In this document: positions 1-8,010 of the stretch, one piece after another
Layout: each line of letters begins with the position of its first letter
How positions within the stretch are numbered: position 1 is the first letter of the stretch
Source of the DNA: Candidatus Oleimmundimicrobium americanum
GTDB taxonomy: Bacteria; Actinomycetota; Aquicultoria; UBA3085; Oleimmundimicrobiaceae
Assembly: GCA_002366545.1 (NCBI GenBank)
Contig: DFBH01000035.1
Span: forward strand, 1-17,828
Direction: 5' to 3'
Length of the DNA stretch: 17,828 bases
The notes under the pieces: generated by a model
What the model saw: the letters and a program-made list of their open reading frames with translations, nothing else
What the model was told of the DNA's origin: nothing
Database searches by the model: none
Program-made: the position numbers and the translations under genes

Positions 1-43
1 ACGTAAGTCCGTGGTAGTTCATTACCCTTATACTTGCTCCCAG

Positions 44-418
44 CTAATGGCTTGCTTGTGCCATTGATTTTAGTGACTCGAAGTATTTATAAAGTATCTT
101 TCCTGTCTCTGCGGCGGATTCCAGATCGCCGGAAAAATCTATTCTTCCGTCGAGAAACATCTTAGCCCAGGTCATTTGTGAAGCAGGTATCAACTTTTTA
201 AAATCTGAAGTACTCATGATAATTGTGCAATTGGCGCAATCCGTTTCCTCATTAGTTACTTTTACACCTTCATCAAATTTAATTGTCCACACTCCACCAC
301 CTTTACCTGTCAAGTTGAGCTGTAAAATGCCTTTGGGACACTGTTTAATTTCTGGTTTATCGCAAAGGAATTGAGGAATTTTGTTTTCCAAAAGTTCTCT
401 AATGGGTAAGTTCTCCAT
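44..418 (-). CDS. Stand-alone SCP2 sterol-carrier domain protein
   Basis: A 124-residue protein that is essentially a single SCP2-type lipid-binding domain. The family pattern is visible: a central strand region with LQLNLTGKGGGVWTIKF (about residues 32-48), then the 'CTIIMSTSDFKKLI' block (about 64-77) and the FLDGRIDFSGDLESA block (about 88-102), where a short turn precedes the last helix. SCP2 domains form a hydrophobic tunnel for lipids or fatty acyl groups; the ligand here cannot be told from sequence. No signal peptide or membrane segment is seen, so it is probably cytoplasmic. The start has a strong AAGGAGG site 7 nt upstream (about 426-432 on the plus strand). It lies 18 nt downstream of the methyltransferase gene on the same strand, so the two are probably co-transcribed and may act on the same lipid (inference). 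Confidence 0.8.
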   Translation of the reverse strand: MENLPIRELLENKIPQFLCDKPEIKQCPKGILQLNLTGKGGGVWTIKFDEGVKVTNEETDCANCTIIMSTSDFKKLIPASQMTWAKMFLDGRIDFSGDLESAAETGKILYKYFESLKSMAQASH

Positions 419-436
419 TGTTTTTCCTCCTTTTAA

Positions 437-1375
437 TCAAATCTTTCGATCAGGCTCAGGATAAAGACAATATCCTTCTCTGGTTAAGGGGAGCTGTTCC
501 CGGTTTTCTTTAGGTATTTTTCTTGCCAGCGTGTGATAACAGTAAACGTTACCATCTTTAAAAGCCTCGACGCATCCCATTAAAAATAACAACTGGGCTC
601 GAAGTTTTAGCGGCTCTACGATTTTCTTTTCTTCAATTTCCTTTTTGTTTTTCTGAAGGTTGTTCAGCCAACATCTTAGAGTTAGAGTGTAATGGTCGGT
701 TATGTTTTCCACGTCAATTATCTCGAAGTTGTTTTCTTCCATTGCTTTTAATACCTCGTTTAAGGTAATCATCTGTCCCACGGGAAAAATATGTTCTCTT
801 AAAAACTGCATCGATTCGCTGAATTTTCCCTCAAGTTGCTCTTTTCTATTTCTCCAGGGGATGGACATACCATGTACCAGCATAAGTCCGTTGTCTTTAA
901 GAACATCAAAGCACTTTGCAAACATTTTTCTCAAATCGGCGATATGTTCAATGGCTCCGATGGTAACGATTTTATCGAATTTTTGAGGTCCGAAATCCAT
1001 TTTGTAGGCGTGCATCACCGTGGTATTAATTAAATGCGATAGCCCTTCCCCCGACGCTTTGTTTTTGACGTAATTGGCCTGGGAGGGACTTAAAGTGATT
1101 CCCGTTACGTGGCATCCGAAGTTTTCTGCCGCAAATAAGGTAAAATTCCCCCAACCGCAACCGATATCAAGAACATAATCATCCTTTGATATGTTTAATT
1201 TTTTGCATATCAGAGCAAGCTTATTTTTGGCTGCTTTTTCTAAGGGGTCATTTTTATTTTGGAAATAGCAACAGGAATAATTCATGCCCGGGTCAAGAAA
1301 ATAATGAAAAAACTCCGGTGGTAAGTCGTAATGAAATTGGATACCCTTTTTATCTGTTTCAATACGGTTACTCAT
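437..1375 (-). CDS. Cyclopropane-fatty-acyl-phospholipid synthase / mycolic-acid-type SAM methyltransferase
   Basis: A 312-residue class I SAM methyltransferase of the cyclopropane synthase family, which adds a methylene or methyl group from SAM to a double bond in a lipid acyl chain. The SAM motif DIGCGWG is at residues 70-76. The residues that build the active site and bicarbonate pocket in mycobacterial CmaA1 (C35, E140, H167, Y232, C269) have counterparts at C35 (in NYSCCYF), E143 (GAIEHI), H168 (LVHGM), Y229 (DHYTLTLR) and C268 (LMGCVEAFKDG). All catalytic positions therefore look intact. At about 310 residues it has the short mycobacterial form, lacking the extra N-terminal domain of E. 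coli Cfa. The start has only a weak ribosome site. The exact lipid product is unknown. It is first in a two-gene unit with the SCP2 protein and is divergent from the ABC exporter genes. Confidence 0.85.
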   Translation of the reverse strand: MSNRIETDKKGIQFHYDLPPEFFHYFLDPGMNYSCCYFQNKNDPLEKAAKNKLALICKKLNISKDDYVLDIGCGWGNFTLFAAENFGCHVTGITLSPSQANYVKNKASGEGLSHLINTTVMHAYKMDFGPQKFDKIVTIGAIEHIADLRKMFAKCFDVLKDNGLMLVHGMSIPWRNRKEQLEGKFSESMQFLREHIFPVGQMITLNEVLKAMEENNFEIIDVENITDHYTLTLRCWLNNLQKNKKEIEEKKIVEPLKLRAQLLFLMGCVEAFKDGNVYCYHTLARKIPKENREQLPLTREGYCLYPEPDRKI

Positions 1376-1560
1376 TTAATCATCTTCTAAACAATAACCA
1401 AGTGACAGCTATTTACTGATTAATTCAAATATACGTCAAGAGGAGAAAATGGGCAAATTTTATGATGGGATTTAATGGATTTTTTTTTGAATTTAAATTT
1501 TGGTGTGATTTTCAATTTTTTTTGTGTAACATGCAATCTTATGTAAAAATGATAATTGAA
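1376..1560. promoter_or_regulatory. Divergent intergenic region between the methyltransferase and the ABC exporter
   Basis: About 185 nt separate two divergently read units, so promoters for both should lie here. For the minus strand a possible -35 TTGACG (complement of 1434-1439) sits 18 nt from TAAATA; this is a weak match. No convincing promoter is seen for the plus strand. A good AGGAG (1441-1445) lies 3 nt before an ATG (1449) that opens only an 8-codon frame. The stretch 1476-1548 is very T-rich. Confidence 0.35.
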
Positions 1561-2421
1561 ATGGAAAAAGCTGTTTCGGCTGAGAACATAACTTATTCGT
1601 ATAACAAAAAGCTTGCTGTGGATCATGTCTCTTTCCACATCGATAAGGGAGAGATTTTGGGTTTTCTTGGCCCAAACGGAGCGGGCAAAAGCACCACGCT
1701 TAAGATGCTTGTTGGTCTCCTCGTTCCTCAAGACGGAAAAGTTTCTATCCTTGGAATGAATACATCAAAAGAGTTAAAGAAGATACAGGCTCAAATCGGC
1801 GTCTGTTTTGAAGAAAAGAACCTTTACGAGGAGATGTCTGCTGTTGAGAATCTCAAATTTTTTGCCTCTCTCTTCGGCGTAAGAAGACTTGATGTTGTTG
1901 CGCTTCTAAAGAAGGTGAATCTCTCTGTTGAAAAGAGGCAAAAGGTTGCCAGTTTTTCAAAGGGAATGAAACAGCGTTTGATGATGGCCAGGACTCTTGT
2001 GAACTATCCTAAAGTTCTCTTTTTGGATGAGCCAACGGATGGCTTGGACCCTGTTTCCGCAAGAGCTGTTCGAGATGTTATTCTTGAAGAGAAAGGGAAA
2101 GGAGCCACTATATTTCTTACCACTCACGATATGATGGAAGCGGACAAGCTCTCAGACAGGGTTGCTTTCATAAACGATGGTAAAATTTCCGTAATTGACA
2201 CGCCCGAAAACCTCAAACACGAGCATGGTAAAAGGATTTTAAGGATTTGCTACCGGTTAGACGGGGGAGTAAGAGAAGAGGAGCTTTCTCTTGAAGATAA
2301 AGATATGAGTAAGCGCATCGATGAAATTAGTTCCAAATATTCGATTTTAGATATGCATACCGAAGAAGCGACACTTGAAGATATCTTCATCAAATTTACC
2401 GGTAGGAAGTTAGTGGGATGA
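1561..2421 (+). CDS. ABC-2 type exporter, ATP-binding subunit
   Basis: An ATPase of the NatA/CcmA-like family that drives the two permeases encoded next. Numbering from ATG 1561 (286 aa): Walker A GPNGAGKST at 37-45, signature SFSKGMKQR at 131-139 (an SKG variant of LSGGQ common in ABC-2 exporters), Walker B VLFLDEPT at 152-159, and the switch histidine in TTHD at H189. The frame is open back to ATG 1462, but that would add a phenylalanine-rich stretch unlike any ABC N-terminus, so I start at 1561; ATG 1549 is also possible. No clear ribosome site precedes either one. The stop overlaps the next start by 4 nt (ATGA), indicating translational coupling. The substrate cannot be assigned; drugs, sodium or lipids are all known for this family. 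Confidence 0.88.
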   Translation: MEKAVSAENITYSYNKKLAVDHVSFHIDKGEILGFLGPNGAGKSTTLKMLVGLLVPQDGKVSILGMNTSKELKKIQAQIGVCFEEKNLYEEMSAVENLKFFASLFGVRRLDVVALLKKVNLSVEKRQKVASFSKGMKQRLMMARTLVNYPKVLFLDEPTDGLDPVSARAVRDVILEEKGKGATIFLTTHDMMEADKLSDRVAFINDGKISVIDTPENLKHEHGKRILRICYRLDGGVREEELSLEDKDMSKRIDEISSKYSILDMHTEEATLEDIFIKFTGRKLVG

Positions 2422-3455
2422 ACCGCATTCTTCCAATCGTCAAAAAAGATGTTACTCAGATTTTCCGTAACCGCTTCATAGCGGTTATAACATTTCTTGC
2501 AATCTTTATTTATGCCGTTATATTCCATATTATGCCCTCTAAGGTTGAAGAAGCATACAGCATGGGTTTTTACTTCGAAAAAGGGCGAGAAGTAGCCGAA
2601 GAGCAAATTTCTAAGGAAGAAGGCTTGGAGGTAGTATGGGCCGATGACGAAGAGGGATTAAAAAAGCTGGTTGAAAACGAGGATGTCCAAGCGGGACTCT
2701 CTTTTACTTTACCCGAAGGAAAGCCAAAAATTGTTTTATATACTTCCTCTCAGACTCCTGAAGAAATAAGGGAAGCAGGCGATGTTATTGCCAGAGAAGC
2801 TGCCTACAACCTTTCAGGCTATCCTCTTAACGTGGAATTTAATGAGGTGGTTATCGGACCGGATTTAATAGGGATGCAAGTCCCCTTGAGAAATAAGATG
2901 CGCGTTCTCTTTGTAGTGGTGATTCTTGCAGTTGAATTTTATGCTTTAGGTAATTTGATTTCTGAGGAGATTCGCAAAAAAACCGCCGATGCTATTCTTG
3001 TTACTCCTGTTAGCATCTCTGAGTTTATGACCGCCAAGGTGGCCACGGGCATCTTTTTAACTTTTTTCGAAGGTATTCTGGCTGCTTTTTTATTGAATAT
3101 CATTAGCGTCGATACCGTAATTCCTTTTGCCGTTCTTCTCCTTCTTGGTGCCTTTCTCGTTGTTGCTGTTTCCTTTGTTTTGGGAACGATAAGCAGGAGT
3201 TTTTTGGGATTAACCGCGTATGGCACTCTCTTTATGGTCGTCTTTATGATTCCTGCTTTTATTCTTATTTTTCCCGGTGGCTATTCCTTTTGGATTAACG
3301 CCGTGCCTTCTTATTATTTAATTATCCCGCTGGATGGGATAGTAAATTACGGATATGTTCTTTCTGATTATCTGCCCGAGATGGCTTATCTTGGTTCATT
3401 TGATTTGGTTATGTTATTGCTTGGACTTTATGTTTTAAGAAGGAGGCTTACATGA
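2418..3455 (+). CDS. ABC-2 type exporter permease 1
   Basis: A 345-residue membrane subunit with ABC-2/NatB topology. One N-terminal membrane helix (about 18-38) follows a cytoplasmic start containing KKDVTQIFRNR. A large extracytoplasmic region follows (about 45-160), then a C-terminal block of about five helices (near 161-182, 203-226, 233-258, 264-285 and 322-341). The EEIRKKTADAILVTPVS segment (about 184-200) before helix 3 is the coupling region typical of the family, where the permease meets the ATPase. It overlaps the ATPase gene and the second permease gene by 4 nt each (ATGA). Together with permease 2 it probably forms a heterodimeric pore (inference). Confidence 0.85.
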   Translation: MNRILPIVKKDVTQIFRNRFIAVITFLAIFIYAVIFHIMPSKVEEAYSMGFYFEKGREVAEEQISKEEGLEVVWADDEEGLKKLVENEDVQAGLSFTLPEGKPKIVLYTSSQTPEEIREAGDVIAREAAYNLSGYPLNVEFNEVVIGPDLIGMQVPLRNKMRVLFVVVILAVEFYALGNLISEEIRKKTADAILVTPVSISEFMTAKVATGIFLTFFEGILAAFLLNIISVDTVIPFAVLLLLGAFLVVAVSFVLGTISRSFLGLTAYGTLFMVVFMIPAFILIFPGGYSFWINAVPSYYLIIPLDGIVNYGYVLSDYLPEMAYLGSFDLVMLLLGLYVLRRRLT

Positions 3456-4501
3456 GCATATCGCGTATTTTATCCATCATAAAAAGAGAATTAAGCTTAG
3501 GGTTTCGAAGCCCGATGCTCATCTTTGCTCTTGTTCTTCCGCTAATACTAACCGCGGTTTTTCAGTTGATTTTTGGAGGTTTATGGCAACAAAAGCCCGT
3601 ATTGGCCATTTATGATATAGGGGATGGAATTATTGTTTCTGAACTTGAAAAAAACAAGGCAGTCGAGTTTATTGAGGTTGATTCGGAAGATGAGATTTTA
3701 AATTTAATTGAAGCCGAAGAAGTGGATGTGGGTGTAATTTTCCCCCAAGATATCGAAGACCTATTGAAGGAAGACAAGGAGGTTATCTTAAAAACTTATG
3801 TTGATGGTGAGGCATACGCGAAAGACAGGGCAATAATTGCTGCCACTGTGGTATCTGCTCTGAGAAAAATCGCGCCCGAAGGTCCCGAAGTGGATTTCGA
3901 ACAAATTCTTCTTGGAGAAGAGATGGGACTTAGTATTTTGGAGATGATGCTTCCGCTTCTTGTTTTATATAGTGTTTTAGCGGGCGCTTTCTTGGGTCCG
4001 GCGATTCTCCTCGTTGGGGCGAAGGAAAAGAAAACTATTACAGCTCTTCTTATCACGCCCTCAAGTAAAGCTGAAATTCTTACGGCGTATGGTCTTTTGG
4101 GTGGGGTGCTTGCGGTGATTATGGGAATAGTGATTCTTTTGTTAAATGGTGGCTGGACTCAGCCGCTTCTGATGATTCTTTTGCTCATTTTGAGTTCGAT
4201 GTTTATGGTTGAGTTAGGCCTTATAGCGGGTCTTGCAGTTGATGACATAAATGTACTCTTTGCTAATATGAAGCTCTTCGGCATTCTCCTTATAGCTCCG
4301 GAACTCTTCATTATTTTCCCAAAATGGCCGCAGTGGATTGCAAAGATTTTCCCCACTTACTACTTTATGCATCCTGTATTAAGGATAAGTATTTACGGAG
4401 AGGGTTTTGCCGAAATCGGCTGGGAGTTATTGGTTCTGCTCGGCTTCATAGTCCTCTTTTTTATTCCCATTCCTTTCTTGGCCAAGAGGTTGGGCAAGTA
4501 G
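3452..4501 (+). CDS. ABC-2 type exporter permease 2
   Basis: A 349-residue membrane subunit with the same plan as permease 1: a first helix at about 19-42, an external domain at about 45-160, then a five- to six-helix block starting near residue 165. The motif KEKKTITALLITPSSKAEILTAY (around 190-212; coupling helix region) parallels KKTADAILVTPVSISEFMTAK in permease 1, so the two arose by duplication or are distant paralogues. It overlaps the preceding gene by 4 nt. No intrinsic terminator follows; the gene ends about 76 nt before repeat copy A. Confidence 0.85.
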   Translation: MSISRILSIIKRELSLGFRSPMLIFALVLPLILTAVFQLIFGGLWQQKPVLAIYDIGDGIIVSELEKNKAVEFIEVDSEDEILNLIEAEEVDVGVIFPQDIEDLLKEDKEVILKTYVDGEAYAKDRAIIAATVVSALRKIAPEGPEVDFEQILLGEEMGLSILEMMLPLLVLYSVLAGAFLGPAILLVGAKEKKTITALLITPSSKAEILTAYGLLGGVLAVIMGIVILLLNGGWTQPLLMILLLILSSMFMVELGLIAGLAVDDINVLFANMKLFGILLIAPELFIIFPKWPQWIAKIFPTYYFMHPVLRISIYGEGFAEIGWELLVLLGFIVLFFIPIPFLAKRLGK

Positions 4502-4577
4502 AAATTGTTCATCTGCTGGCCTGCCCCCGATGCGGGCGGCGTGCGCACTTAGTCGATTCTCTCATTGCGAAACATAG

Positions 4578-4822
4578 TTCCTTCATTTTCTTGCTCGCCC
4601 AAGAAAACGAAGCAAAAGAAGGGCGGCCGATCATTTTTTGAACGGCTCCAAAATAACGGTTGTTCAGGCGCCATCAGAACTCGTCAGGCTAAACTATATC
4701 CTTCCTTTTGGCTTTAAAGCCAAAACTTCCAACTACGTTGTAAGACGGATATAAGCCTGGCCTCAAACAGCTTCGGCTTATTCCCTGAACAACCTATTTC
4801 TCTGCCTAAAAATGATATGGCA
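4578..4822. repeat. 245-nt dispersed repeat, copy A
   Basis: Nearly identical to 8011-8262. Apart from a 7-nt indel inside the central hairpin I see only a few single-base differences (near the left end, at 4786 and at 4803). It begins with a near-perfect 13-bp hairpin (4581-4593 with 4600-4612, loop CTCGCC), followed by an inverted-end sub-element (4658-4794). The two copies are direct repeats flanking comEA-comEC. No target-site duplication is visible at the edges. Confidence 0.93.
4658..4794. repeat. Inverted-end element with central palindrome (within copy A)
   Basis: The ends form a perfect 11-bp inverted repeat, GGTTGTTCAGG (4658-4668) and CCTGAACAACC (4784-4794). The middle is a perfect 20-nt palindrome, TTTTGGCTTT/AAAGCCAAAA (4706-4725). 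Internal blocks CAGAACTC (4675-4682) and CTCAAACAGCTTCGG (4762-4776) recur in the other relatives. No transposase is encoded, so it is either MITE-like or a structured-RNA repeat. Confidence 0.8.
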
Positions 4823-4956
4823 ATATGGCAGATAGCAGATGGCTTATAGTTTATGGCTAAGAGCTGTTTTAAAAACTCTTTTGGTTTTTCTGGAGACTGG
4901 CAGCTGGTAACTGTTTCTAATGTTTCTCCTGGAGACTGGCGACTGGTAGCTGTTTT
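4821..4956. repeat. Heptanucleotide repeat arrays upstream of comEA
   Basis: Three runs with a 7-nt period. The first (4821-4869) reads in units such as GCAGATA, GCAGATG, GCTTATA, GCTAAGA. The second (4890-4917) is CTGGAGA, CTGGCAG, CTGGTAA, CTGTTTC. The third (4929-4956) is CTGGAGA, CTGGCGA, CTGGTAG, CTGTTTT. The last two are exactly 39 nt apart, with an 11-nt spacer, TAATGTTTCTC (4918-4928). The same architecture occurs at 8374-8447. Confidence 0.8.
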
Positions 4957-5021
4957 TAATTTAAAGGATTTTAAAAGTTTATGGAGAAAATTAGATTTCA
5001 GTTGCTTTTATATTTTGAGGA

Positions 5022-5657
5022 ATGATGGTTTTGGAGAAAATCAAAGAGTTTATTGAGAAAATATTCGACGAATTTTACTTGCCAAAAGGGCAGGTTTACG
5101 CCGTGGGTGCTCTTGTTGTTCTCTTAATTTTGGGAAGCGGTATTTTGTATTACAGAAGTAAACCCACCGTTCAAATAAAGGAAATAAAGGAAATTGAAAG
5201 CACAGAAGGTTTGGAAGAAGAAGCTGAGGAGCCAAAAGAAATTTATGTTCATGTTTGCGGAGCTGTTCAATACGCAGATGTTTATGTGTTTAACGAAGGA
5301 GACCGAGTAAAAGATGCTATCGCCAAGGCGGGGGGCATAACCGAAGAGGCCAATTTGGATGCGCTTAATCTGGCGGCAAAGCTCATCGACGGGCAAAAGG
5401 TTTATGTGCCTAAGGTTGGAGAAAATATCCCCGCTGAGATTCTTGAGTCATCTTCAGTGGGAATCCCTGTTAATCTCAACAGCGCAACCTGTAAGCAGCT
5501 TGAGGAGCTTCCCGGAATCGGCGAAGTGATTGCTCAAAGGATTGTCGATTATAGGACCGAGCACGGAGCTTTTGAATCAATTGACGGACTTTTGGAAGTT
5601 GAGGGAATCGGCTCGAAGAAGTTTGAGAGTATAAAAGATAAGGTTGTAGCCAATTGA
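5022..5657 (+). CDS. comEA: Competence protein ComEA, DNA receptor
   Basis: A 211-residue double-stranded DNA receptor for natural transformation. It is anchored in the membrane by one helix (about 25-45, AVGALVVLLILGSGILYY). An acidic linker (about 55-73) leads to a SLBB-type domain (about 74-130: IYVHVCGAVQYADVYVFNEG, GGITEEANLDALNLAAKL). The C-terminal helix-hairpin-helix DNA-binding pair (about 150-211) has LNSATCKQLEELPGIGEVIAQRI and GLLEVEGIGSKK. Length and domain order match B. subtilis ComEA. Start choice is uncertain: GAGG (5017-5020) is too close to ATG 5022 or 5025 for ideal spacing and fits TTG 5031 better, a difference of at most three residues. It overlaps comEC by 4 nt (TTGA), so the two should be co-translated. 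comEB is absent. Confidence 0.92.
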   Translation: MMVLEKIKEFIEKIFDEFYLPKGQVYAVGALVVLLILGSGILYYRSKPTVQIKEIKEIESTEGLEEEAEEPKEIYVHVCGAVQYADVYVFNEGDRVKDAIAKAGGITEEANLDALNLAAKLIDGQKVYVPKVGENIPAEILESSSVGIPVNLNSATCKQLEELPGIGEVIAQRIVDYRTEHGAFESIDGLLEVEGIGSKKFESIKDKVVAN

Positions 5658-8008
5658 AGGAGGACAGTTCGTCTTTTCACCGGTTTCCGCCCATCTTTTG
5701 GCTTACGCTTTCATACATTTTTGGTCTTATTATAGGCAGTTTTTTTAATTTTCAGACACTCCATTTAATTCTTGCTCTCTTTGCTGTACTTCTACTTCTA
5801 CCTTTTGTATGCTCAAAATTCTCAAGGTTTGGGAAATTTCTCGTACTTTTACTGTTTTTGCTGCTCGGTCTGTTTTTATTCACCTTTAACACCGGCAGAG
5901 TCGAAAATGGTTTGTTATCTCGATGTGCCAAGAGCGAAAAGAACGTTATTGTCAAAGGTGCCATAATCGGTGAGCCGTTGAAAAAGGGCGATAAAGTTGT
6001 TCTTGATTTAAAGGTGAGTGAAATAAATGACGGCGAAAATATTTATTCGGCATCGGAAAAGACGAGAGTAAATATCCAAAGAGGGTATGACTTAGAACTT
6101 AAACCGGGGCAATTTGTCTTGGTTGAAGGTGTGCCTTATATCCCGAGTAATACCGACTCATTTGATTACAAAAAATATCTTTTAAGAAAAAGGATAGGGA
6201 CGTTATTTTCGGTTTACCCCAAAAGCGTAAGGATTTGCGGCCAGAACAAAACCCTTATTACAGGGTTACGAGAAAAACTTAAAACTCAATCCAAAACGGT
6301 ACTTAATCCGGAGCAATCGGCACTTTTAAATGGGATTTTGTTGGGCGACCGCGTGGGAATTTCGGATGTTGTAAGAGACGATTTTGCCAAAGCGGGGGTT
6401 GCCCATCTTTTGGCCGTATCGGGATTGCATGTGGGAATAGTTGCGGGAATCATATTTCTGTTTTTTAGCGGAGTATCGCTTCCGGTTAGAAGTGTATTGG
6501 CAATTATGGGGATTGTTTTTTACGCGCTTTTAGTCGGCAATCAACCTTCTGTTCTCAGGGCCTCGATAATGCTTATAATCGGCTATTTTGGGTGGTTATT
6601 TGCCAGGGAGAAAGATATTTTATCGGCAATTTCTTCCGCTGCTTTAATCTTGTTGGTTTATGATCCTTTTATGATTTACAGCATTGGTTTTCAATTATCT
6701 TTTTTAGCGACGCTCGGAATAGTTTTTATAACTCCCATTATTCAGTCCGCTTTAGACTCTCCTTTTAAGAAACTAAATATGGCTCTTTCCGTAACGTTGG
6801 GCGCGCAGTTGGGGATAGTTCCGATTCTTATTTATTATTTTCACCGCCTGTCTTTGATGACGACAATTTCCAATTTGGTTGTTACGCCACTTCTTGCTCC
6901 AACCCTTTCTATGGGAATGATTGCCTCGTTTATTGGCTTGTTTTCTCGGTGTATCGCGGCTCCGTTTTATAAATTGACCGGATTATTCCTTGACTTCTTA
7001 AGGAGCGCCGCAGGATTTTTTGCCTCTATTCCCGGTGGTAATATAAACCTTGGCGGCTCTTCTTTTTTGACTGTTTTTGGATATTATGCGGCACTTGTCG
7101 GTGGCTTATTTTATGTAAAGCGCAAGAAGTTTTCGCTGAATTTAAAGCGGTTTACAATTTTTTCCCTCGTTATTTTTTCAATTGTCGTGTGGTTTCAAGC
7201 AGGAGAAAGCTCTCTTCCTAAAAATTTTACGGTTAATTTTTTGGATGTAGGGCAAGGAGATTCAATTTTAATTAGAGTGCCGGAAGGGGAAACGATATTG
7301 ATTGACGGGGGAGAGAGCTACAATTGTATGGAAAATCACCTGATTAAATTGGGTGTTAATAAAATTGATTTGCTTGTTTTGACCCATCCTCATGCTGACC
7401 ATGTCGGAGGATTAGCGGGGGTTGTTCGGGATTATAACGTGGGAATGGTTTTAGATGGCGGTCAACCTCACGCCTCTTCGCTTTATGTGAATTTTCTCTC
7501 TATGATAGAGGAAAAGGATGTTGCCTATAAGATAGCTCGGAGCGGGCAAAAGTTTTTGATTGGCGATGACCGTGCCTCCCGGCAAGCAGGAATTGAATTG
7601 ATTCTACTTCATCCCAAAGACGAGTTTATTGTGGGGACGGACTCTGACTTAAACAACAATTCTGTTGTCATAAAATTACGATATGGTGATGTATCTTTTT
7701 TGTTTACGGGTGATATAGAGGAGGAAGCTGAGAAAGAAATATTATCAGGCAACGGAAATTTATCGTGCGATGTTTTAAAAGTTCCGCATCATGGAAGTTC
7801 CAGCGGTTGCTATATGGAATTTCTTAAAAATGTAAACCCAAGGGTTGCAGTAATATCAGTGGGTAAGGATAACCGATACGGGCATCCGGCAAATTCAACT
7901 TTAAAAAAGCTTAAAGAACTTGGGATAGAAATTTATAGAACAGATAAAGACGGGACCATAACCATAACATCTGATGGTGAAAAAATTTGGGTGGAAACAG
8001 AGAAGTAA
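5654..8008 (+). CDS. comEC: ComEC/Rec2 DNA-uptake channel
   Basis: A 784-residue membrane channel that brings single-stranded DNA into the cytoplasm. An N-terminal helical region and DUF4131-like soluble domain (about 1-200) precede the polytopic competence domain (about 215-500, including the LLAVSGLHVGIVAG block). A C-terminal metallo-beta-lactamase domain starts at DVGQGD (531-536), with HPHADH at 578-583, TGD (D687) and PHHGSS (H712-H713), so the nuclease-like metal site looks intact. The frame begins with TTG 5654, overlapping the comEA stop. A perfect AAGGAGG lies just inside the gene (5657-5663), but no ATG, GTG or TTG follows it in frame at normal spacing, so TTG with coupling to comEA is the best start. 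The stop is followed almost at once by repeat copy B. Confidence 0.94.
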   Translation: MKEDSSSFHRFPPIFWLTLSYIFGLIIGSFFNFQTLHLILALFAVLLLLPFVCSKFSRFGKFLVLLLFLLLGLFLFTFNTGRVENGLLSRCAKSEKNVIVKGAIIGEPLKKGDKVVLDLKVSEINDGENIYSASEKTRVNIQRGYDLELKPGQFVLVEGVPYIPSNTDSFDYKKYLLRKRIGTLFSVYPKSVRICGQNKTLITGLREKLKTQSKTVLNPEQSALLNGILLGDRVGISDVVRDDFAKAGVAHLLAVSGLHVGIVAGIIFLFFSGVSLPVRSVLAIMGIVFYALLVGNQPSVLRASIMLIIGYFGWLFAREKDILSAISSAALILLVYDPFMIYSIGFQLSFLATLGIVFITPIIQSALDSPFKKLNMALSVTLGAQLGIVPILIYYFHRLSLMTTISNLVVTPLLAPTLSMGMIASFIGLFSRCIAAPFYKLTGLFLDFLRSAAGFFASIPGGNINLGGSSFLTVFGYYAALVGGLFYVKRKKFSLNLKRFTIFSLVIFSIVVWFQAGESSLPKNFTVNFLDVGQGDSILIRVPEGETILIDGGESYNCMENHLIKLGVNKIDLLVLTHPHADHVGGLAGVVRDYNVGMVLDGGQPHASSLYVNFLSMIEEKDVAYKIARSGQKFLIGDDRASRQAGIELILLHPKDEFIVGTDSDLNNNSVVIKLRYGDVSFLFTGDIEEEAEKEILSGNGNLSCDVLKVPHHGSSSGCYMEFLKNVNPRVAVISVGKDNRYGHPANSTLKKLKELGIEIYRTDKDGTITITSDGEKIWVETEK

Positions 8009-8010
8009 CT

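Larger units (their letters stand above)
4502..5021. other. Repeat island A (gene-free)
   Basis: About 520 nt with no credible gene. Left to right it holds a GC-rich patch (4516-4548, including the palindrome GTGCGCAC at 4541-4548), a CTCATTGCGAAA block (4561-4572) that recurs inverted in island C near 11258-11271, the 245-nt repeat copy (4578-4822), heptanucleotide arrays (4821-4956) and an AT-rich leader to comEA. Open frames here are translations of repeat DNA. Confidence 0.8.

Noticed and set aside
1449..1475. Eight-codon frame (MGKFYDGI) behind AGGAG as a possible leader peptide
   Set aside because: The ribosome site is only 3 nt from the ATG and nothing else supports translation.
1462..1560. 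Phenylalanine-rich N-terminal extension of the ABC ATPase from ATG 1462, or a Phe leader peptide
   Set aside because: It comes from T-rich DNA, lacks resemblance to ABC N-termini, and no attenuator hairpins were seen; AGGAG at 1441-1445 is too far from ATG 1462.
4324..4641. A 105-codon plus-strand frame overlapping the end of permease 2
   Set aside because: It is out of frame with permease 2, enters the repeat, and has no recognisable product.
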